Below, piece after piece: positions 17,621-25,222 of a DNA stretch of 64,000 nt. This DNA is from CAZTPJ01 sp964614515 (GTDB lineage Bacteria > Planctomycetota > Phycisphaerae > Phycisphaerales > UBA1924), in the NCBI GenBank assembly GCA_964614515.1, contig CAZTPJ010000009.1, forward strand, positions 1-64,000. Reading direction: 5' to 3'. The position numbers and the translations under genes are program-made. A model generated the notes under the pieces. That model was not told the origin of the DNA. It made no database searches and saw only the letters and a program-made list of their open reading frames with translations. The stretch's first letter is position 1; each line of letters starts with the position of its first letter.

Positions 17621-20269
17621 TTATGGGCAGCCAACGCTGAACGCATTGCCAAAGCACAGGAAGTCGAAGATGTCGCAGGTGTTCGGACCTGTGGCCGTGT
17701 CGCAATCGCAGGCGTACGGGTCGTTGGTGGCGAAGGCGTTGCCGAAGCACAGGAAGTCGAAGATATCCAGTGCGCCGTTGAGATCGCAGTCGGCATAGCA
17801 CTGATTGGACACGGTGATGGACTCGATTCTCATGTTGTCGAGCGCCATCGCGTTGCCGGCGCCATTGACGAGGGATCGAATGGCCGTCGGCCGTGGCAGC
17901 GAGGGCGACGCGCCGCCTTCGAGATACCAGCCTGTCGGCTGCGCGGTGGCGAACTCGCCGGTGTGAAGATTCTCGATGCTCACTTCGACGACCCTGTTGG
18001 TTGAGAAGTCGATGATCGTACTCTGCCGGTACCAGTGATTCGGCGAAAGGCCGGTCCACGCCGTCGCGGGCACGGCCGAGGTCATCAGGACGCCCGCGGC
18101 GTCGAACACGTTGTATCCCGCGATCCACGAGGTCGCGGTGCTGGGATCCGTCCAGCGGTTGAGCGTGCGGAAGGACTGGCTCGTGCTTGTGGGTTGCAGG
18201 GAGATGGACCCTGGATTGCCGCCGGCGGGGAGCGTGCCGTCAAACTTCACGGCCACATCGCAGGTAATGCGCCAGGCGTCGCTCGATGAGAAGTCAACAT
18301 CGCGCTGCGCGGCCGAACTGGAGGCCGTGGCACGGCCGGCGATGCACTGAAGGTCGCCGAGCGGGTTCGCGGTGAATCCGAGCGAGTTACCCTGGTAGGC
18401 GAAGACGTTCATCGGAGATGCGCCTGCTGGCGCGGTGATCCAGCCCTGCTGCCCGGCGAGGGGCGTGCCTGCGGCGCTGCCGGTGAACGCGGGGGACTCG
18501 AAGTTGACGTGGACGGCGTTCGGCTCGGCCACCTCGCCGAAGATCATGCTCGAGAGCGCGAAGCCATCACCCGAGCCTGCATGTTCGATGCTGAAGGTGC
18601 TTCCAGGGGCAACGGCGAGCGGTGGGATCTTCATGTACTGCAAGCCATCCATCACGTTCTCAGGGTTGCCGGTGAAGACGGCGTCGATGACGACCGCGCC
18701 ATCGAGCAGAAAGCGGACACCTTCACCAACGTCGAGGTTGGTGAAGGTGGCGCCGCTGACGATCACTTCGTGATCGCAGCGAAGTTCGACTCGCTCGCTG
18801 ATGCCCGCGTTGGTGTTGATGAGGAAGGGGTTGTCGCCGGGGCCGCTGTTGACGCCCATCCCTGCGCCGTACTCCTGGGAGAGCGCGAGCGTCTGGCCGA
18901 GCGTGTTGCTGCCCGTCATCAGGACGTAGTCGCTGTCGTCCGGCGGCATTCCGGTCGATCCACCGCCTTTGACGCTGAAGAACGCCGGCTGACCCGGGGG
19001 CAGGTTGTGATGCACGTTGCCGCCGAAGATCCCGCCGAAGTCGATCGCGGTCAGGGGGCCAACCAGGGCATAGATCGCGGTCAGGGTGTGCGGATTGAGT
19101 TGGTAGGCGTGGAACGTCAGCGTAAAGCCGCCCGCACCCGAAAGCGAGAAGGGCTTGTAGTTTCGCACGATCGCCTCGCTGCCCATGTTCAAGTCGAGCA
19201 CGGTTCGGCGAGTGATCATCGTTCTGTCAACGGCAAGCGTCTCAACGCCATTGATGTTCAGCCAAAGTTGCGTCGGACCGCCGCTGGATGGCCTGACCTC
19301 ATAGACCAGGGTTCCCGAGCCTCCCGACGACACGTCTCCATACACTTTGCCGGCCATTTGCGAAAGGGGCGGCAAAATCGGTCCGCTCAGGTTCGGCCTG
19401 GCGAGTACACCGTGATAGCCGCCCTGGGAGGAGGTCCATGCTGCGCCGGAACCGTGGGCCACGGGGAGTCGCTCCGACGGATTCGGCGTCATGAAATCAA
19501 AGTTCGCGAGTGAGGAGCCCGTCAACGGATTGTACATAGTGTCGTCGGCGACGGTTTGAATGTTGGTCGAGAATGCTGGCGTAACGAAGATGCCGTTCTT
19601 CGTCGGGTCTGATGAGTGACGCCCGCGGAACACGATGTTGCTGCCGCCGCCGCGTCCGACCGAAATGTCGCTGGCCGCGCCTGGGCCGTTGATGCGCCCG
19701 ACACCATCGAATCCGTCCCGAGCGGCGACCACCACATGGCTGCTGCTCGATCCTGTGTGGACGGCGATGGCGTCAGTTGCCATCGTTCCCCACATCACCG
19801 GCGACTCCACATTGGCAAAGGCCGCGTTCACACCTGACGGTCGGCCGAACCAGAAGGCCACCGATCCATGAGGAGGTACCAGCGTGTTGCCGGAGAAAAC
19901 TGATCCGTTGCTTGGGCCGAGATACACGGCCGTATTGCTCAGCGCGGAGGGAAGCCCATCGGTTCCGGCCGCAACGCCATACGCGGCCGACGGCGTGTTC
20001 GAATCATCGACAAAGCACAGAACTGACGGGCCAGTGTTCACGCCGAAGTTGGGTGTGTTATGCACGGCCACGTTCCACCCCGACGGGCTCCCGCTGGGAC
20101 TGACCGACGGCACACCCAGACTCCCGAACCACGTTGGCGTGCTGCCGAGCGTGAACGGCTGCCCGGTCTCGGCAATGAGTTTGAACGTCTGTGCTCCGGC
20201 CACGGGAGTGAGCAGGGCGAGGGCCGATCCGGCGATAAGGGACATGCGAACGGCTGAACGACGAGTCAT
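17621..20269 (-). CDS. Secreted protein with GC-type dockerin, choice-of-anchor-like
   Basis: 882 residues from ATG 20269, with GGAG eight bases upstream; the frame is open further upstream but lacks signal character there. The signal peptide is RMSLIAGSALALLTPVAGAQ. The body is Gly/Ser/Thr-rich and beta-strand-like, and a later segment (VHVNFESPAFTGSAAGTPLA) resembles a lectin-like or choice-of-anchor domain. The C-terminus carries the paired module CYADCDLNGALDIFDFLCFG ... CDIFDFLCFGNAFSVGCP. Location should be extracellular or outer surface. I do not recognise an enzymatic motif. Confidence 0.8.
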   Translation of the reverse strand: MTRRSAVRMSLIAGSALALLTPVAGAQTFKLIAETGQPFTLGSTPTWFGSLGVPSVSPSGSPSGWNVAVHNTPNFGVNTGPSVLCFVDDSNTPSAAYGVAAGTDGLPSALSNTAVYLGPSNGSVFSGNTLVPPHGSVAFWFGRPSGVNAAFANVESPVMWGTMATDAIAVHTGSSSSHVVVAARDGFDGVGRINGPGAASDISVGRGGGSNIVFRGRHSSDPTKNGIFVTPAFSTNIQTVADDTMYNPLTGSSLANFDFMTPNPSERLPVAHGSGAAWTSSQGGYHGVLARPNLSGPILPPLSQMAGKVYGDVSSGGSGTLVYEVRPSSGGPTQLWLNINGVETLAVDRTMITRRTVLDLNMGSEAIVRNYKPFSLSGAGGFTLTFHAYQLNPHTLTAIYALVGPLTAIDFGGIFGGNVHHNLPPGQPAFFSVKGGGSTGMPPDDSDYVLMTGSNTLGQTLALSQEYGAGMGVNSGPGDNPFLINTNAGISERVELRCDHEVIVSGATFTNLDVGEGVRFLLDGAVVIDAVFTGNPENVMDGLQYMKIPPLAVAPGSTFSIEHAGSGDGFALSSMIFGEVAEPNAVHVNFESPAFTGSAAGTPLAGQQGWITAPAGASPMNVFAYQGNSLGFTANPLGDLQCIAGRATASSSAAQRDVDFSSSDAWRITCDVAVKFDGTLPAGGNPGSISLQPTSTSQSFRTLNRWTDPSTATSWIAGYNVFDAAGVLMTSAVPATAWTGLSPNHWYRQSTIIDFSTNRVVEVSIENLHTGEFATAQPTGWYLEGGASPSLPRPTAIRSLVNGAGNAMALDNMRIESITVSNQCYADCDLNGALDIFDFLCFGNAFATNDPYACDCDTATGPNTCDIFDFLCFGNAFSVGCP

Positions 20270-20548
20270 GGGACAATCTCCATTGTGAGTGTGCGAGAGG
20301 TGGTCAACGCGCGGGCAGCGGCGGGTCAGTCGCCGTCCTGCTCGTTCGTCCTCATGACTGCGTTGCGGGGATCTCGTTCTTGCAGCGATGACGAGAAGAA
20401 TTGTGCGGTTTCGGAAGGGCACGCGCAGAATCCGGCCTGGAGCGGCCGTACGCCCTCTTTCGTTGTCGGCGTTTCCTGGGGCACTCCGCCGGATCGCTGG
20501 GGTAATCGCGTGGAACCTACGCTTAGACGACTTGGAATCGAGGCGCTC
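20270..20548. other. Divergent intergenic region
   Basis: About 280 bases separate two divergent genes and should contain both promoters. I could not identify convincing -35/-10 pairs or an inverted repeat in it. A plus-strand frame crosses it but reads as non-protein sequence. Confidence 0.4.
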
Positions 20549-21157
20549 ATGCCCATGACCCACCCACTGACGACAAGCATGATGCTGGCATCGCTTCGGG
20601 ACGCCAACAACGATCAGGCGTGGTCCGGGTTTGATGCGCGGTATCGGCCGATTCTCGCGGGCGTGGCGCGGCGCGTGGGCCTATCGGAGGAAGATGCGGC
20701 CGAGGTCGCCCAGCAGGCGCTTGCGGAGTTCGCGCGGGACTATCGCGCGGGGAAGTATGAACGGGGTCGGGGTCGGCTCAGTTCGTGGCTGATCGGGATC
20801 GCCCACCATCGGGCGCTGGACTGTCTCCGACGGCACAAAGTTCGCAAGGAAGCACGCGGCGTCTCGGCAATGGTGGACATGCCATGCGAGCGCGAACATC
20901 TCTCGGCCGTCTGGGAGATCGAACGCCAGCAGGCGATTCTCCAGGAAGCATTGACGCTTCTGCGATCGACGAGCCGAACGAGCGCCGAGTCGATTCGGGC
21001 GTTTGAACTTGTGGCGCTGCGCGGCCTTCCGGCGAAGCAGGCGGCCGAGGAGTGCGCCATGTCGGTCGATGATGTCTACGTGGCGAAGAATCGCGTGACC
21101 AGTCGGCTGCGCGACATTGTTCGGGAACTGACGGCCGCGTACGACGCGGAGGACTGA
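20549..21157 (+). CDS. Sigma-70 family (ECF-type) RNA polymerase sigma factor
   Basis: 202 residues. Region 2 is visible as FDARYRPILAGVARRVGLSE through AEFARDYRAGKYERGRGRLS and WLIGIAHHRALDCLRRH; region 4 as ELVALRGLPAKQAAEECAMS followed by a helix ending RVTSRLRDIV. Regions 3 and 1 are missing, as in ECF sigma factors. GAGG lies six bases before ATG 20549 (ATG 20555 also possible). It is followed directly by a Ser/Thr kinase gene. In planctomycetes such sigma factors are often paired with kinases, suggesting control by phosphorylation rather than by a classical anti-sigma factor; that is inference here. Confidence 0.88.
   Translation: MPMTHPLTTSMMLASLRDANNDQAWSGFDARYRPILAGVARRVGLSEEDAAEVAQQALAEFARDYRAGKYERGRGRLSSWLIGIAHHRALDCLRRHKVRKEARGVSAMVDMPCEREHLSAVWEIERQQAILQEALTLLRSTSRTSAESIRAFELVALRGLPAKQAAEECAMSVDDVYVAKNRVTSRLRDIVRELTAAYDAED
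21148..21153 (+). promoter_or_regulatory. Ribosome binding site supporting a TTG start
   Basis: GGAGGA, four bases before TTG 21158, lies inside the sigma factor's last codons. It supports translational coupling and the unusual TTG start of the kinase gene, which begins directly after the sigma stop. Confidence 0.7.
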
Positions 21158-24100
21158 TTGTCGAACTCCGCGGGACCAACTCCGGCGTGCCTTTCGCCCA
21201 GCGCGCTGGAGCGATTGGCGTCTGGCGATGCGGACGACCCCGCGGCGATGGCGCATGTCGCGTTGTGCGCCGCGTGCGCGTCGAACCTGGAGGACATTCG
21301 CGAGAACAACGCACTGATTCAGCGCATCCGCGCGAGTCTGACGCACGATGACCCTGCGGTGATCCCCTCCGATCTTGTTCCGGGGTACACCATTCTCGAA
21401 GAGATACATCGCGGCGGGCAGGGGATCGTGTACAAGGCGCTGGAGAACGACACGCGGCGGATTGTGGCGATCAAGATTCTGCTGTCAAGCGAACTGGTCC
21501 ATTCTCGGCGCAAGCAGCGATTCGAGTCGGAACTGTCGGTGGCGGCGAATCTGCGACATCCCAACATCGTGGTGGTCTACAACAGCGTGCGTCCGCGCGA
21601 TGGCCGCGCGGGCTTCGCGATGGAATACATCAGCGGGCGGCCGATGTCGCAGTGGGTCCGGGCCGGGCAAAGCGGCGCGCCGCCATCGCTGCGGGAAAAG
21701 GTCGCCCTGTTCATCAAGGTATGCGACGCGGTGCAGTTCGCGCATCGCCACGGCGTGATTCACCGGGATCTCAAGCCCGGCAATGTTCTGGTTGATGCCG
21801 ACGATGAGCCGCACCTGTGCGACTTTGGCGTGGCCAAAACGCTCGTCTCCAGGGGCCTTCCCACGATGACCGACGAGTTTGTCGGCACGCTCGCGTACGC
21901 CTCCCCCGAACAGGTACGCGGCAGTCCCGACGGCGTTGACACGCGGAGCGATGTGTACAGCCTGGGCGTGATGCTGTATGAGATGCTCGTGGGCGCCATG
22001 CCCTACGACGTGGATCGCCCGCTGAGCGAAGTCGTGCGAAACATCGAAAGCACCGAAGCGCTGCGCCCGTCAAAGTTGGGCGTGCGACTTGGCGCGGATC
22101 TCGAAACCATCCTGCTCACGGCGCTGGCCAAGGATCCGGAGCGACGATACCAACTGGCGCAGCTCCTCCGGGATGATTTACGCCGCTATCTCTCGGGTGA
22201 CGCGATTGATGCACGTCGATCCAGCGGGTGGTATGTGCTGCGCAAGACGACGCGGCGCTATTGGCCAGTCGTCGCCGTCGCGTCCGCGTTCGTCGCTCTG
22301 GTGACGGGATTCGGCGTCTGGTCGCGAGTGCAGGCCGTGCAACTCCGGCACTTGCTCTCCGAGAGCCGCCATGAGAGCGCGTTGTTGTTGCTGGAGAGTG
22401 GCTCCCCTGCGGCTGCGGAACCGATCCTGTGGCGCGAGTTACTTGCAGATCCTGCCGGTGAAGAGCGTTGGTTGCCGGGCGATCCGCGGCTGCCGACCTC
22501 GCGATCGTGGTGGGCGCTGTGGTCGCACTATGCCGCGAATCCGTGCCTGCGGACGGTGCGCGTGGGTTCATCGACGGTGAGCATCTTGGCGCCGCGACCG
22601 GACGGCGAGTCGTTCTTCTGGGCGGATCGCAACGGCAGCGTGGGCATCCGACGGGTGCGAGACCTCGCGCCCATCGTCGAGGCACGGCCCCAGTCCAACG
22701 CGCCGCTGATTCGACTCGCGGCGTGGCGCGCTGATGGCTCGATCGCGATCCTCCGGGCCGATGGAGCCGTCGAGCGACTTGATCCGCTCACGCTCGAACC
22801 CACCGAGCCGAGATTCACACTCCACGCCGGCTCGGAATGGGCGGCGTCGCTCTCCGCCGACGGCACGCGACTGGCGATCGAGACGCCAGACGGCGTGCGC
22901 ATCGTCGATGTGAGCGATGGTCGGGAGATGTGGCGGTTCGCGCACGCGTTCGAACCGCGGACGCTGCGGGTGAGTTTCAGCGCTGATGGCGAGTGGATTC
23001 TGACCCGGGACCGACGCGAGTGGACGCTGCGGCGCATCGGCGACGTCGTGACTCCGCCGAGGGTTCACGCGGAGACGTTCGTCCACCTCGTGCAGCTGTG
23101 CGCCGTCGCCGGATCGGAGCCGCGCTGGATGTATGCCGAAGGCGGGCGGCTGCACGAATTCGACGGCGCCACCATGACCAGCCGCAGGATCGGACTGATT
23201 GACCGCGTGTCGAGGTCCATGGCCGCGTCGACTTCCGCGGATGGCGCCATGTGCGCCGTCGCCGCCGAAGACCTGCGCGTTTCTGTGTGGCGGATGCACG
23301 GCCAGCCGGACGATGAGCCGCTGGCGTATTACTCGGGCCACGACGCATCATGCACGAGTACGCTGGTCGCGCCGGCGCTGGGCCTGGTGATCTCCGGTGA
23401 TGAGGCCGGCGCCATCAAGCAATGGGAACTGCCCAAACTCGGTCGTCATCGTGAGCCGCGGTTGATACGTGGGCATCGCGATTCGGTTTTCGCGGTGGCC
23501 GTGGCTCCCGACCACCCGTACATGTACACCGCGAGCGCTGATGAACATGTGCGCATGTGGAATGCGCGGACCGGGGCGTTGATTGCATCGGTTCCTGTTG
23601 GGGGTTCCGTCGAGGCCGTGACGATCTCGCCCGATGGTCGGCTCGTCGCGGCCGCGGTGAAGATGACCCGCTCGCCGGGCGTCGTGTCCGGGGACATCGT
23701 GTTGCTGCGTGGCGGGACGCTCGATGTTGTCGCGCGCATTCACTCGGCGCACGAGACCAAGCGTTGCTGCGACGTGGCCATCGCGCCCGACGGACGACTC
23801 GCCAGCGTGGGCGACGACGGCGTCGTGCATCTGTGGAACGCGAGGCACGAACGAATCCGGACCTACAGGCCACCGCCTCCGGAGGATTTGCTCACGGACA
23901 TGCGTTCGGTCCGGTTTTCTCCGGATGGGCGTTGGCTGGCGTGGGCGGGCGTGGGGTACGTCGGGCTGGCAGACTCGAATCTCTCGGGACCAGCCACGCT
24001 TCTGGAGGCGACGCCGAGGAACACGCTTCGCTGTCTGCGCTTCAGCCATGACAGCACGCGACTGGCCGCGGCGGGCAATGACTTCACCATCTGGATGTGG

Positions 24101-24511
24101 GACGTTCGCGGTCGCACGCCGCTTCCGCCGCTGCGCGGGCACACGAGCGTGGTGTACGGCCTGGCGTGGAGCCACGATGATCGCCTGATCGCGTCATGTG
24201 GCTCGGACCAGACCGTCCGACTCTGGGACGCGGCGAAGGCACGATGGCTCGTGACGCTGCGGGATTCGAGTGAGCATGAGCCAAACGCGTACTTCGGGCT
24301 TGCTTTCTCCGCATCGGATGATGCGCTGATTCTCGCGGGCAGCGCGGAACAGGCGCACGGCTACTTCGCCACCTGGGACTTGCGGCGCAGCGAAGGGAAC
24401 ATCGCCGGGAATCTCGAGTTCTGGGCGGGCAGACTGCGTCACGAAGGCCTTCGAGCGCGCGCTGAACACCTGGCGTGGGCACGCGCAGCCAGCCTCAATC
24501 AGGCGCCGTGA
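21158..24511 (+). CDS. Membrane Ser/Thr protein kinase with WD40 repeats
   Basis: 1,117 residues from a TTG start immediately after the sigma stop. The N-terminal 60 residues contain a possible zinc-binding or anti-sigma-like segment (HVALCAACASNLEDI). The kinase domain spans about residues 75-350: Gly-loop-like RGGQGIVYKA, Lys in VAIKIL, catalytic HRDLKPGNVL near 202, DFG, and APE-like YASPEQVRG. A membrane helix (VVAVASAFVALVTGFGVW) lies at about 367-388. The rest contains WD40-type repeats, clearest as SADEHVRMWNARTG and SCGSDQTVRLWDAAKA. The domain order is cytoplasmic kinase, membrane, propeller sensor. Coupling to the sigma gene suggests the kinase controls that sigma factor. Confidence 0.9.
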   Translation: MSNSAGPTPACLSPSALERLASGDADDPAAMAHVALCAACASNLEDIRENNALIQRIRASLTHDDPAVIPSDLVPGYTILEEIHRGGQGIVYKALENDTRRIVAIKILLSSELVHSRRKQRFESELSVAANLRHPNIVVVYNSVRPRDGRAGFAMEYISGRPMSQWVRAGQSGAPPSLREKVALFIKVCDAVQFAHRHGVIHRDLKPGNVLVDADDEPHLCDFGVAKTLVSRGLPTMTDEFVGTLAYASPEQVRGSPDGVDTRSDVYSLGVMLYEMLVGAMPYDVDRPLSEVVRNIESTEALRPSKLGVRLGADLETILLTALAKDPERRYQLAQLLRDDLRRYLSGDAIDARRSSGWYVLRKTTRRYWPVVAVASAFVALVTGFGVWSRVQAVQLRHLLSESRHESALLLLESGSPAAAEPILWRELLADPAGEERWLPGDPRLPTSRSWWALWSHYAANPCLRTVRVGSSTVSILAPRPDGESFFWADRNGSVGIRRVRDLAPIVEARPQSNAPLIRLAAWRADGSIAILRADGAVERLDPLTLEPTEPRFTLHAGSEWAASLSADGTRLAIETPDGVRIVDVSDGREMWRFAHAFEPRTLRVSFSADGEWILTRDRREWTLRRIGDVVTPPRVHAETFVHLVQLCAVAGSEPRWMYAEGGRLHEFDGATMTSRRIGLIDRVSRSMAASTSADGAMCAVAAEDLRVSVWRMHGQPDDEPLAYYSGHDASCTSTLVAPALGLVISGDEAGAIKQWELPKLGRHREPRLIRGHRDSVFAVAVAPDHPYMYTASADEHVRMWNARTGALIASVPVGGSVEAVTISPDGRLVAAAVKMTRSPGVVSGDIVLLRGGTLDVVARIHSAHETKRCCDVAIAPDGRLASVGDDGVVHLWNARHERIRTYRPPPPEDLLTDMRSVRFSPDGRWLAWAGVGYVGLADSNLSGPATLLEATPRNTLRCLRFSHDSTRLAAAGNDFTIWMWDVRGRTPLPPLRGHTSVVYGLAWSHDDRLIASCGSDQTVRLWDAAKARWLVTLRDSSEHEPNAYFGLAFSASDDALILAGSAEQAHGYFATWDLRRSEGNIAGNLEFWAGRLRHEGLRARAEHLAWARAASLNQAP

Positions 24512-24531
24512 TGGACGCTGGAAACGCGGTC

Positions 24532-25002
24532 TCAGGGGTCGTGCTGCTTCCGAGCGCGATCCGTGACAGCGCCCTGGCGCGGCGCATCGCGCCAGCGGCG
24601 CTTGGTCTCGAAACTCGCGACGTCGGCGATGGTGGCTTCTTTGAGGAAGCGGATCTGCTTGGCGCGCTGGGCAACCCAGAAACTGTGACACGGGCAGGCG
24701 CGTTCATCGGAACACTCGGCCGTGCCCATCATGCAACGTAGTTGCGTGACGGGATCGCCAAGGGCTTCGCAGATGTCATAGAGGGTGATGGTGGTCGGTG
24801 CGCGGGCGAGCGTGACGCCGCCGCCGATGCCGCGTTGGGTGTTGACCAGGCCGCGCCGTGAGAGGGAGTTGATGATCTTGGCGAGGTACGGCGCGGGAAT
24901 CTCCGCCGCGGCGGAGACCTCCTTAATGGAGACGGGCTTTCCACCCGCGGCCGCGATGTGGCCCATGGCGGTCGCGGCGTATCCGACGGCCTGGCTGAGC
25001 AT
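24532..25002 (-). CDS. Rrf2-family transcriptional regulator, possible Fe-S sensor
   Basis: 156 residues. The N-terminal winged helix-turn-helix has the Rrf2 hallmark PAPYLAKIINSLSRRGLV followed by the wing RGIGGGVTLAR. The cluster-binding region has Cys 90, 97, 103 and 105 and His 106 (spacing C-x6-C-x5-C-x-C-H), close to but not identical with the C-x5-C-x5-C pattern of IscR and NsrR. A [Fe-S] sensor of NO, oxygen or redox state is therefore plausible. ATG 25002 is preferred over a frame extension to 25092. The gene points away from the cbb3 oxidase operon, sharing its upstream region. Confidence 0.88.
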   Translation of the reverse strand: MLSQAVGYAATAMGHIAAAGGKPVSIKEVSAAAEIPAPYLAKIINSLSRRGLVNTQRGIGGGVTLARAPTTITLYDICEALGDPVTQLRCMMGTAECSDERACPCHSFWVAQRAKQIRFLKEATIADVASFETKRRWRDAPRQGAVTDRARKQHDP

Positions 25003-25033
25003 TCGTCGCGCCTCGCGGGAGAAAAAAAGAGAA

Positions 25034-25051
25034 CCTGAACGTCTAGTCAGG
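25034..25051. promoter_or_regulatory. Palindromic candidate operator upstream of the Rrf2 gene
   Basis: CCTGAACGTCTAGTCAGG contains the inverted repeat CCTGA-N8-TCAGG, 32 bases upstream of the Rrf2 start and 171 before ccoNO. Its position suits autoregulation and possibly control of the oxidase operon. No experiment or alignment supports it yet. Confidence 0.4.
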
Positions 25052-25222
25052 ATATCGCCCCGGAGGCGAAGAGTCCAATAGCCAAAAATCACGGCTTCTG
25101 TTGGCTTGACGGGCGAGAGCCGCCCGCCAAGAATCGCCGATAGGTGAATTGAGGGTCATTTTGTCATAACCATCGGGCCACGGTCGCCCGGCCCCACACC
25201 CGGCTCCAGGAGCGAGTCAGAC

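Noticed and set aside
20285..20548. Longer N-terminus for the sigma factor
   Set aside because: The extra 88 residues have no sigma similarity and the ATG at 20549 has its own GAGG; the stretch is better read as a divergent promoter region.
25140..25175. FNR-type box upstream of ccoNO (TTGAGGGTCATTTTGTCATAAC)
   Set aside because: Lacks the TTGAT-N4-ATCAA symmetry; only one half matches.
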